From Incumbomyces delicatus (Eukaryota > Ascomycota > Eurotiomycetes > Chaetothyriales > Trichomeriaceae), in contig JACJVS010000005.1 of the NCBI GenBank assembly GCA_017655985.1, positions 3,038,001-3,102,000 on the forward strand: a stretch of 64,000 bases of DNA, read 5' to 3'. Position 1 is the first letter of the stretch, and each line of letters opens with the position of its first letter. The notes below the pieces were generated by a model. That model saw nothing but the letters and a program-made list of their open reading frames with translations, was not told the DNA's origin and made no database searches. The translations under genes and the position numbers were made by a program. Positions 54,717 to 64,000 of this stretch are shown piece by piece.

Positions 54717-55888
54717 GAACTTGCGGACAGAGGACGGCTCAATATTCAAGAAGATCTGCCGACATATAATGGCCTCATTCCCCCAGTGCGATCATTCAAT
54801 ATAGTTCGGTTGAGTGTGTGGCTATGGATATTGGATGCTCGTTTCCAGGAGAGTGGTAAATCAGGGGAGGAAACCAAGAGAAGACCAATGATTTGTGCGC
54901 CTCGGCTGAGATGGACTAAAGCGCTGGAGTCTGTTCACTCATGATGCAGTCTGGAGAGAAAAAGGGCTATTGTACATGGCATGCCTCGTCAGGCGATCCT
55001 ACGACTGGCGCCTACCAGTCGCCTAGATAATGTCTGCCGCGAAGACATGCAGCATACCTAACTTTTGGTTTGTCTCAACACTTTAATTACGGGATTAGAC
55101 CGTCAAATATCGATTGCAGACCTTTTGAATGGGCATCTTGGCACGAGCTGCGCTGATTTGAAAGACCGAATCTGTGCATTGTCGTGCAGTCACAGAATGA
55201 GACGATAACTTCATTGTTGGCCATGGCGAAAGTATGCCTTCCTTGGCCTTACGCACGTACAAGCATTTCTGAGATCCCAGAACCAGTACTCTGGTGGTAT
55301 GAGATTTAAATAATGCTCAGGCTCTTTGTAGGTGGGTGAAATTGGAAATTGGAGGATTGTCTGTGGTAATACTGGCTAAAGTTTTCTGCATCCGGTTTTG
55401 GGTAAGCTCATAACACTGAGCCCGATCCAGTGCACACTGCGTAGACGCAGATATGGCTAAGTTATGTTGGTGCATGATAGCGTTGCCTGTGTTGGTACAG
55501 AGCAAACCACAAAATCGTGCACGTGTCAAGTGCGAGTGGAGGCGCGTTGATCTTCCGCATGATTCCCACGAACGGCAATCAGTTGTCTGCTCAATTGTAT
55601 TTGCAAACGATGCAAGCCGAGGAAGTTCTCGTTCAGGGTCGTCGGTAAACTCGGTCAAATACTTCATCGCAGGCAGCCTGATGTTTTGTCCTGGATGGTA
55701 CCTCTGAATTCAAACTACACGGCCATTGCACAGATTGTCTGGGACCTGCTGCTTCGGGAAACCACGCTGAGCCAAAAGCTCGAGGCCACGAGTGGGCCAG
55801 GGGTGAGTACGCGTTGGGTTTGCTTCGGAGACAGGAAACGGGAGGTTTACACTGACGGAGGATTTGGCTGACAAAGAATTGGGACCTC
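54717..55888. other. Intergenic, 1.2 kb
   Basis: Between the PLD-like pseudogene and the Gpi11 stop. The minus-strand frames at 55317-55667 and 55633-55911 show no family content. Remnants of the PLD-like gene's 3' part may lie in 54717-55000, but none was recognised. Confidence 0.5.
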
Positions 55889-56899
55889 TCAATCTGTCTT
55901 CTTTGATGCAATATCGAGCGTTGTCGAGTCTGGCGGCGGGACGTCTTCGGTCACGCTCAAATCAATTCTCTTCCCGATGCCGAATCTGAGCAAGTTGGTG
56001 GTGATGCGACCGAGTGCCCAGCCGAGGACGACTCCCCACAAGACGGTGCATGGCCATTTTTGCCATTCGCGATCCCAATCAAGCGCTATAGGTATGGCAC
56101 CAAACCAGCCTCCGACAAGGGCACCAACGGTACCAGCCCAGACGCCGGCCTCGTCGAAAGGAAGCCATGCCGCAGAGACATCCCACCAGGCAGCGGCAGA
56201 GACACCATGTGTATAGAACAGCGGCAAGGCGGCAAGTAGAGACACGTGCAAGGAGAGAAGAAGAGTATGTGGCAGCAGGTTTGTTGGATAAAGCGGTGCG
56301 CCAAGGACAAGAGCAAGCACCATCAAAGGCACGGTTGGAATCATGATAGCCAGGACGAGGGAAAGCAGAGCAGGCTGTGGTAAGTGTCAGCATGTTTGAG
56401 GCCTTGACGTGGTGGGTGTGGATTGTGGATTGTGACGCACCAGAATCCTGCCTGACCAGCTGCCTCCAGCATCTTTGGCAGGGTCATGAAGGCTCCCGGC
56501 CTTCCCAGCTTTTGTGCCAGTCCACTTCTTCCGTGACAAGCCAGGACCTCCAGCCGTGCTCTTCTGTCCTTTCGACGCCACGGCACTGCCCTTGACGAAT
56601 TCTCCAGCATCGGTGCCACTATTCCAGTTGCCCACCGAGGGCAGACACATGGCACAGAAGAGGCACTGGCCGAGCGCCAGAGGCAAGAGATCCTGAAGCA
56701 TCGTTGCGAGGGGATCTGCCACGAGGGCACCCGCTCGGAGGTAGTAGTAGGCTAGCAGCTGGACGGTGTAAGCATAGCTGTAGTACCGTGCAAGATCCGA
56801 GTTCCGGAGAGGAATCGCCAGCGTCTGGGGAGTTCGCAATCGTTCTGCAGCCGCAACATGCTTGTGTTCGGGGAGGAAATTCGCCAAAGCTGAAGACAT
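55889..56899 (-). CDS. GPI11: GPI biosynthesis protein Gpi11 / PIG-F
   Basis: Two exons, 56441-56899 and 55889-56374, with a 66-bp intron (GTGCGT..GCTGAC..CACAG, phase 0). The protein is 314 residues from the first ATG at 56899; upstream codons begin with GTG. PIG-F/Gpi11 partners Gpi7 and Gpi13 to add ethanolamine-phosphate to GPI mannoses in the ER. Several hydrophobic segments span it: SYAYTVQLLAYYYLRAGALV, LLPLALGQCLFCAMCL, LVLAIMIPTVPLMVLALV and LLSLHVSLLAALPLFY. The C-terminal block GALVGGWFGAIPIALDWDREW followed by WP is the strongest family signature (PIG-F GAWLGAIPIPLDWDR). Residues 100-150 form a polar loop with a Lys-rich stretch (KGQKSTAGGPGLSRKKW). Confidence 0.88.
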
Positions 56900-57376
56900 T
56901 GTATCCGAGCAGCAGGGAAGAGGAAGCGATAGTGGGCAAAATGAGTGGCTTTGCTCCTCCCCCTGCCTAGCTATTACACACGCAACACAAACACGACACA
57001 CCTGGAAATTGTCGTGCTTCTTTCGCCCGGCGAATCAGCATCACATTGAAACGAACCTCCGAAGATTCTCCATTAGTTCTAGGGTCTTGGCGGTGGGAGC
57101 AGTCACGTGGTTGGCCTGTTTATTTATGTCAGAGCTTCATCTATCCTGCGCTTCAAGATTCTCGATGTCATGGAGAATGCGTGGTGCTGCAGAACGGCCG
57201 TGGTTGAAACAATAACCAAGAAGATTTGATTCTTCTCGTTTTGGACAATGGAGCATCGCAGTCACACTTGATACCACGTCGAATCGAATCATTGTTACAA
57301 CTCTTAAGAATGACATCGAATCGTTTGCAAATGTTGACTTTTGGCTCTCAGTCCTCATTGAAGCTAAGGAATATCA
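56900..57376. other. Intergenic, 0.48 kb
   Basis: 5' flank of GPI11 and 3' flank of the SDR gene, both on the minus strand. No gene is supported. Confidence 0.6.
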
Positions 57377-58124
57377 CTAAAACTGAACATAGCCCTTGTC
57401 CTTCACGAACGTGGCATGCCACGGCACATTACCCTCATGATTCGCTAACTTCGCATAGAAGTCAGCGTGTGCGGGGCCGTCAATGTTCCCTCCCTTTTGC
57501 TTGCCATCAGCGTAGCGTTCATCGGCGTAGAAGAATCTGGCCCGTCACGTTAGCAAAAGTCACCAAACCTCGTTCCCAAGACACCTACCGATACTCTTGG
57601 CCCTGATACAATGTGTCTGCAAGTCCGATCCAAAACGCCGAAGCCGACTTTCCCATTCCCAAGTCCAAAATCACTGGGCTGGGGATAATCAAGACGTTGA
57701 GGATGTTCCCCGTGTATATGAATGTCTTCTTGGTGTCTTTGGCCAACGTCTTCCACCCGCTGACAGCCTGCTGTGCTGCGACGTAGGCGCTGACAGTGTT
57801 GACATTCAGATCCGATACCACACTCTCTGTTGGCACCGAAAACACCGAGTCCGACTCGGGAGGACTTGTGAGTGCTGCCGCATTGTAGATGACTACGCTG
57901 GGGAAGCTCCCCAGCTCGCCTTTCACTGCCTCGAACACTGCCGGGATGGTCTCGGGTTTTGTAAAGTCCGCCTTGACGTGGTGAAACCCTTCAGTGCTCT
58001 TCGTGCCGCTCCCACTCCTGGATGCGACAGCGACCTTGTAACCGTTGCTAGCGAATGTTTGAGCGACCGACGCTCCGATTCTTGCACCGGCCCCCAGGAT
58101 AAGTGCCACGCGATTGGCTGCCAT
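57377..58124 (-). CDS. Short-chain dehydrogenase/reductase-fold protein, atypical catalytic motif
   Basis: Two exons, 57589-58124 and 57377-57536, with a 52-bp intron (GTAGGT, TGCTAAC, CCAG; CG|A junction) make 231 residues. The N-terminus VALILGAGARIGASVAQTF fits the Rossmann TGxxxGxG dinucleotide site (as GAGARIG). SVVIYNAAAL matches the NNAG strand. The usual YxxxK is replaced by LGMGK at 155-159, so the catalytic Tyr is a Leu while the Lys remains. The splice is supported by the sensible C-terminus with FFYADERYADGKQKGG and the end VKDKGYVQF. It may bind NAD(P) without classical SDR chemistry, or use another base. Substrate unknown. It is on the same strand as GPI11, which starts 478 bp away. 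Confidence 0.85.
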
Positions 58125-59387
58125 TGTGTTTTGGATTTAGTCAACAACGATCCAAAAAGGATGTGGTATAATATGGAGTTTTGGAAGTGATATGGAAGAC
58201 TACCGGCATCTTGGCAGGGGCTGTCATGGATTTATAGCTGAAACCAAATGGTCTCCTCCATCTACAAGACTATAATTCAACTCCGGTCAGTTGGAGCATT
58301 CTAAACGTTTGTCAGCAGCCTTTAGCAACGACCCTCCTGAAAGTCTCCGAAGGAATCAATGACATCATATCCATGATGCACACGAGTATTGAGTATTGGA
58401 CGAATACGGTTCTAGATTACCACTTACAAACAACCTGCAGGATTCGTAAGCCAAAGCCCTGATATCGGTAGTGGGTCAAGCCTGGCCAGCCGCGCGAAGT
58501 GGTGCCTGCAAATTGTTGCGTGTCCCTAAAGCACAACGTACAAACGTAAGTCACCAAGCTATCAGACCTATAGCTTCCCATCCATGAGCTGTGAGAATCT
58601 GAGATAGCTTCGCGGAAATACCCCGAAAATCGGACAATTTGGGCACGTGATTGGCATTAGGCTTCCCGCTCACAGCAGCAATCTTCTTTGTATTCATTTG
58701 TCAGCTCACCTGTCTGAGCATCGGGCGCTGTTGCTGTCGCACTGGGCTCTTTGAATGACAAGAGCAGATAGATGCAGGCAAAGAGATTGACCAGCTTGAT
58801 AGTACTTTGGCAGTCTCCTTTAGCTCGCCGCAATTGCAGCATGAATAACTCACATCCAGTTTCCGGTTAAATTCGCTGCCTTCCGTCCATTGCTGGCCAA
58901 GTGCGCGACTAACCAGCACTGGTTCCGTTCCTGCTCTAGGTCTCTCGGTGATTGCTTAATATCTACAAGGAATAGCTTGGGTTTTCCTTTCACCAGAATA
59001 TACTGCGTCAACTACCTAGGGAGGGTGAATCTGTCAGCCTAAGCCGCAGTAAAATAGACCTCTAAAGAACTTGGATTTCAGCCTCGTCTAGTGGTAATAC
59101 TGTACCCTTAAGCTGATCGTTAGTGGGAGTACATCCGTCAGGTTTAAGGCATTGCGGTCAACTTAAGCGTATGTACCTATCGAACACTTTCAGCTCCGCC
59201 CCATTTTTTAGGCTTTGCCGGCCACACTGCCGCCTTTAAACGACTGCTGAATGTGCTTCGTGTTGACGATCGCTCCTGTCGACTACCACTGCGCCGTGCA
59301 GCTGCTCTTTTGTGTCCTCCCCCTCCATCGTAGGCTGTATGTGCAGAATGTATCGCCTGCAGCCAGCCATATCCTGCTTACAAGATC
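58125..59387. other. Divergent intergenic region, 1.26 kb
   Basis: 5' flanks of the SDR gene (-) and the NB-ARC gene (+). Minus-strand frames at 58657-58919 overlap and show no features. A sequence resembling a tRNA 5' half near 59083 lacks the T-loop and is not called. Confidence 0.55.
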
Positions 59388-62300
59388 ATGGCTGAGGGAC
59401 AGGCATCGCCCACGCGCGATTCTCCGGTCCAGCGCCAGACTGCACAGGCTGTCGACAACGACGATCAAACTGACGTAGCGAATGCGAGATGGCCGCGACG
59501 AGCACCACCATCTGTTATTGATCGTGGTCACGCGTTTGGAAGCGCGTCAGCTCACGATCAATCGACCCTTCATCTCGGCGATGTCTACTACATCAATCAG
59601 GTTCAAGAATCGCGTGAAGTCAGAGCGTTTGGCCTGTGTCTAGGGAGTGCGCCCCTTATCGAGACTGGCAACTTTGTTGGACGTGCTAAGGAGCTTGAAC
59701 TAATGGCGCAGAACCTGCGGCCTGGCAGATCTGCTGTCGAACAACGGCGACTGATGCTGGGAGGCGTTGGAGGCATCGGCAAGACGCAATTGGCGATTGC
59801 TTATGCTCGACGTTATCAATCCAGCTACACATCGATATTTTGGCTCAATGCGACGACAGAGTCGACTCTTAAGGTTAGTATTGGATCAATTGCACAGAAA
59901 GTGCTCACCAAGTCGGTACTGTCCACCCTGAATGATGATGGCATTATTCATGAAGCCTTTCGTTGGCTGTCGGATCTGCAAAATACGCAATGGCTGTTGA
60001 TATTGGACAATTACGATGATCCTGACTCATTCATCATCACCGACTACATGCCAAGTGTGGCGCATGGCTCGATTATCATCACTACACGTGTGCCCGATCT
60101 CGTTAGAGGGCAGCAGACGCAGCAAGTACGAGTACCACCGATCAAGGACCTAGACGAGGGCTTAAGAATTCTACAAGTCAGATCACAGCGAGAAGGTCTT
60201 AGACATGGTAAGCACATATCTACACCGAATTATTACTTTACGACAATTAAGCTAAATCTGTAGATTCCGACGCTCGTCAGCTGGTAGAGCGCCTCGCTGG
60301 TCTCCCACTTGCACTGGCCACAGCGGGTGCCTACCTGCGAAAGACCCCGCTGACATTCAGACAGTATCTTCAGGCTTATGAGCAGCGCTTCAATATCAAT
60401 CCTCGACGACCAGTGCAACTGCAGGAATACCAGGATCGTACATTGTACACGACGTGGAACTTGACATATAGTCAGGTGCAAAATAATGACCCGCTGGCTG
60501 CGAAGGCCCTGACGCTGTTGGCATACTTTAGCAATCAAGAAATATGGTTCGAGCTGGTGCACAGTGGCCTTGGAGAGATGTCGCCCAGATGGCTGCATGA
60601 AATGGCTGGGACACTAATCGACTTCCACAATGTCATGAGTGCATTAGTGGATTTCGGTGTGGTAGAAGCACGTCCTGAAAAGAGTTCGTACAGCATGCAT
60701 AATTGTGTACACGACTGGACGTTGGGTGTACTCAATAAAGTGACAGACCCACAGTTGTACTGGTACGCCTCCGCGTCTGTCGCTGCGTGCATAGATAGGG
60801 CCGACTGGGAAACTCTGGGACAGATTCGATATAGCCGACTTGCATTACACGCATCGCGACTGGCTCACCCGATCTTTCAGCAGGCAAATATCTTCAGTTC
60901 CGTCGACCTTGATCGGCTTGAAGAAGTTGTCTGGATTGCACAATTAATGGCCGAGCAGATGTACTTTGCACAAGCGACGTGGATGTACGAGAAGGCACTA
61001 ACCGAGCACGAGAGATTGCTAGGTCCAAGTCATTCGTTCACCCTTAACGTAGTTGTCAATCTCGGCCTTTTGTATCGCCGTCAAGACAAACCCAAAGAGG
61101 CGGAACTGCTGTACAGAAGAGCAGCAGCGGGGTATGAGGAATCATTAGGATCGAATCACACGCTAACCTTTGCTTCAATTGACAGTCTTGGCACAATTTA
61201 CACTGAACAAGGTCACCTAAAGCAACTACAAGAGTTGCTCGAACGAGCATTGGTTGAACATGAAGGAATCTTGGGTCCCAATCATACACTGACCCTGAAA
61301 TTAATTCACAACATTGGGCTTCTGCATTTGAAGCAAGGAAAGCTTAACGAGGCAGAATCGATGCTACAGCGAGCTTTAGAGGGGCGAACAAGGCTGCTAG
61401 GGTGTGATAATATGCTGACGTTGTCTACAACCCACCATCTAGGGAGCTTGTACTATGCACAATGCAGATTTACTGAAGCAGAGCCGTTGTATATACAAGC
61501 GATTCTAGGGTACGAGAAGTTGTTGGGGCTTGAAAATGATATGACTCTTACTGTAGTCCAAAATCTTGGTAGTGTATATTGTGCTCAAGGAAATATGGTG
61601 GAGGCAGAGAAGACGTACATGCGAGCACTGCTAGGGACAGAGAAGGTACTAGGACTCGACCATACTTCGACTCTCCGCACCGTCCAAGCCCTCGGCAATC
61701 TCTACAGGGAGCAAGGCAACTTCGATAAGGCGGAGCAGATGTACTTGCGAGCACTGAATGGACGGGAAAGGGTACTTGGGCCGGACCACGCCTCGACTCT
61801 CGACATGGTTCAGTGTCTCAGCACTCTGTACACTCATCATAATAAGCTGGCAGAGGCAGAAAAGTTACACCAACGAGCTCTCTCGGCATATGAGGCTATA
61901 CTGCGTACAGGCATGCGTTCATCCGTTGTTATTCGCGATTATGCTGCGGTGTTGTGCGAAGGCATTCGAACGGCTCGTGCGAGTCCGTCCGTGACACGAT
62001 CAAGAGTTGGATCTAGAATTGCTCACTTGGTCCAGTTGGTGAAAGATGAGGGAACAGGCAACCCTAGAGTCATGCGTTGGCTCGGTAAGGCCATGGTCTT
62101 TGTGCAGGACGACAGGAATGCACAGGTCGCCTATGGGTTTTCGGTTAGCGGTATCGATGGCGAGCAGGCAGACTTTAACCACACGGTTTGCGATGGATGT
62201 CAGTATCAAGTTACTCTTCAAACGAGTCTTTATGTTTGCCGGCAATGTGCAGACAGAGACTTATGTGGCCGATGCATGACCAAGTATGCCCACTGTGAGC

Positions 62301-62449
62301 TGGCGTTTCCAACATGCCCTGGGCATGATTTCTTTGCGGTCGACACAGCAGCGATCTTGGAAAAGACAGCGTCCAGTGAACCCCTAGGCAATAACGCAGT
62401 CGACCGATGGCTTGCTGAACTCAGTGAGTTGTACAGAGCAGATCCGTGA
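59388..62449 (+). CDS. NB-ARC-TPR protein with C-terminal ZZ zinc finger (NLR-like STAND)
   Basis: Two exons, 59388-60207 and 60264-62449, with a 56-bp intron (GTAAGC..GTAG; G|AT junction), giving 1001 residues. After a short N-terminal segment ending FGSASAHDQSTLHLGDVYY comes NB-ARC. It has a P-loop GGVGGIGKTQLAIAYA, Walker B WLLILDNYDD, sensor SIIITTR, GLPLAL and, near residue 417, MHNCVHDW in the position of the MHD motif. About eight kinesin-light-chain-like TPRs (about 500-840) follow, each with LGPxHxxTL and a LYxxQGK..EAExxYxRAL core. Residues about 913-966 (CDGCQYQVTLQTSLYVCRQC then LCGRC..H..H) form a ZZ-type zinc finger. Proteins of this design are fungal STAND/NLR-like switches, often in non-self recognition or stress. 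The N-terminus has no recognised effector domain. Confidence 0.9.
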
Positions 62450-62856
62450 AGAGCGCATTGGCAGAGACGGAGGAAGGCATTAAGATCAAACGGTTCGGAA
62501 ACTGAGCTGTGTTACATCTTGGTAGGTGTCATTCGAAGTCGGATACGTTCAGGTACGGTCTGGTGAGCAAATGTTCACGCGACTTGATATGTATTTGCTT
62601 CGTTCTCGAGAGCTTAATAAGCACAGCACTGCAGAAGGGAAGACTGACTTCGTGGGCTGCCCGCCAGACCGCCTTCCCTAACTAATATGAACCTGAGGTA
62701 GGGCCCCGCGAATACAAAGGAATGTATCGTATGAATGACCGGCTTTGGCGAGGCAGGAATCATGGTGTTCGACCAGGCACCAGCAGGCACATCAACACTG
62801 TTGTTGGAGTTTCTGGAAAGCGGGGTCTTTCCCGAATCTTTCGGAAATGCAGGCTT
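62450..62856. other. Convergent intergenic region, 0.4 kb
   Basis: 3' flanks of the NB-ARC gene (+) and the MFS transporter (-). Nothing else seen. Confidence 0.6.
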
Positions 62857-64000
62857 CTACACTAGTGTGGCTTGATCCTTTTCATTTTCAACGCTGTCTT
62901 TCCTTACGTTCACACTCTTCCATTCCATCCCTAATGAAGCCAGGAAACTCAAGCATGCCAATCCGAGAGTTAAATACCACATTGATCTCATCGAGTTGTT
63001 GTACACGTCGAGCATAATGGGTAGCTTGTCTTGAGGAACCATGTGACGCAAGGCTGTCGCTCCTTCACTGGACAGAGTGGCTGCATCTAGATTCGGAATC
63101 ACCCCTTTCAGTCCGTGCACCAATTTGTTGTTGAGCAAAGTTTGACACATGGTGACAAAGATTGCTCCGCCGAAAAAATTAACAAAGTTGAGCAGTGATA
63201 ATCCAATCGGTACATCACTGTCGGACAGAACGGTCTGCGCTGCGACGTTCGGCTGCTGAAGCCCTGTACCAATCCCAATTCCCGCAACGATCTGTTCACA
63301 TGTAAGCCTCGTCTCTACATGGTTGCATTCTTGATGCATACCTGGTATCCGATCCAAATGCCCGCGCTGGAGTTTGGCTGCCAAGTTGTGATCAATCCCG
63401 AGCCGACGATCAGAATCGCGCTTCCGATGGTCATGAAGGCGGTATAGTACCCCATGACGCGACTTAACCCCCCCGCCGTGATGACAGCGAAAACAATGCT
63501 GAGTAGTAACGGTAACAAGGACAGACCTGAGCTCTTAGGTGACTTGCCTTGTATAACCTGGAACCATATAGGCAGGTAATATACGAGAATCAATAGTGCA
63601 GACCCCATCCCTATGTATGCGAAACATCCGGCGAGGATGCTACGATTGAGGAGTATCCGTGGGGGCACTGTTGCCCGTTCTTTGAGCCAAGCTTGCGATG
63701 CAATGAAAGCAATACCCAGAACACCGAAGACGACAAACAGGGTGATGATACGCCCATCACTCCATGTGTATCTCGAGCCGCCCCATTGGAGCGCGAACAG
63801 TAAAGAGGTGATGGACGGTGCAATCAGAATGAAACCCAAAGGGTCCAGTTGCTTGAACTTCCCAACCCAGCTGTCCGCTCTCTTGTCAGGTGGTGGTGTC
63901 CTCGGAATCAAAATAGTGAGCAATCCCAACGACACAACTCCGATAGGAAGGTTGATCCAGAAACACCATCTCCACGTGACAGATGTGAAATAACCGCCTA
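62857..64000 (-). CDS. DHA2-type major facilitator drug/proton antiporter, 3' part (5' end beyond the window)
   Basis: Open at the right edge; the exon before 62857-63291 runs from 63342 past 64000, with a 50-bp intron (GTATGC..GAACAG, phase 0). The join restores IGYQ-IVAGIGIGTGLQQPN, the typical text of the DHA2 (14-TM) family. About 364 residues are visible, including WRWCFWINLPIG and IGVVSLGLLTILIPRTPP, the motif between TM6 and TM7 of these exporters. Later hydrophobic segments are LGFILIAPSITSLLFAL, ILAGCFAYIGMGSALLILVYYL and SMRSMWYLTLGLACLSFLASL. The C-terminal tail is short and charged (VNVRKDSVENEKDQATLV). It likely exports toxic compounds or fungal metabolites across the plasma membrane. 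It faces the NB-ARC-TPR-ZZ gene tail to tail, 407 bp apart. Confidence 0.87.

Noticed and set aside
59083..59160. tRNA-like text (CCTCGTCTAGTGGTAATA)
   Set aside because: Only the D-arm half looks like a tRNA; no T-loop GTTCGA box or matching acceptor stem was found.

Overview
This is a 64 kb piece of a filamentous ascomycete (Pezizomycotina) nuclear genome. Genes sit on both strands, one at a time, with short GT..AG introns (about 45-75 bp) that often carry CTAAC/CTGAC-like branch sites, and with intergenic gaps of 0.3-4 kb. The family content is fungal: a Zn2Cys6-type regulator C-terminus, an SREBP with a DUF2014-like tail, a group I G-alpha subunit, GT62 and GT34 Golgi mannan enzymes, a GPI-anchored wall protein, an NB-ARC/TPR protein and a DHA2 drug transporter. 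A dothideomycete is possible but I cannot fix the class from sequence alone. No bacterial operons, CRISPR arrays, rRNA or convincing tRNA genes were seen.

Layout. 1-11 kb: 3' part of a fungal transcription factor (+), a disordered AT-hook protein with a 24-bp in-frame repeat (-), a TatD/Scn1-type nuclease (-), a 618-bp inverted-repeat transposon-like element, the mannan polymerase subunit Anp1 (-) and a disordered protein of unknown function (-). 11-26 kb: a 2.9 kb divergent intergenic region with a six-copy 28-bp minisatellite, the SREBP (+), a PARP-like ADP-ribosyltransferase (+), a GNAT acetyltransferase (+), a 3.2 kb gap with clustered palindromes, a small unknown protein (+) and a trypsin-fold protease (-). 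26-45 kb: a TDT/Ssu1-type transporter (+), a calpain-like protease (-), an enoyl-CoA hydratase-family protein (-), a TPT/SLC35-like transporter (-), a GT34 glycosyltransferase (+), a GPI-anchored protein (+) and the five-exon G-alpha gene (-). 45-64 kb: a broken protein-kinase relic, a DUF1771-Smr protein (+), a nuclear-looking protein with a CxH/CCREG motif (+), a PLD-domain pseudogene, Gpi11/PIG-F (-), an atypical SDR (-), an NB-ARC-TPR-ZZ receptor-like gene (+) and the 3' part of a DHA2 MFS transporter (-).

The genes do not form one pathway. Several touch the cell surface and secretory route (Anp1, GT34, TPT, Gpi11, the GPI-anchored protein), but they are not clustered. The most distinctive content is the NB-ARC-TPR-ZZ gene, the PARP-like enzyme with an unrecognised N-terminus, two decayed genes (kinase, PLD) and the inverted-repeat element. 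Splice sites were read by eye from phase, consensus and family conservation; they have not been tested with transcripts.
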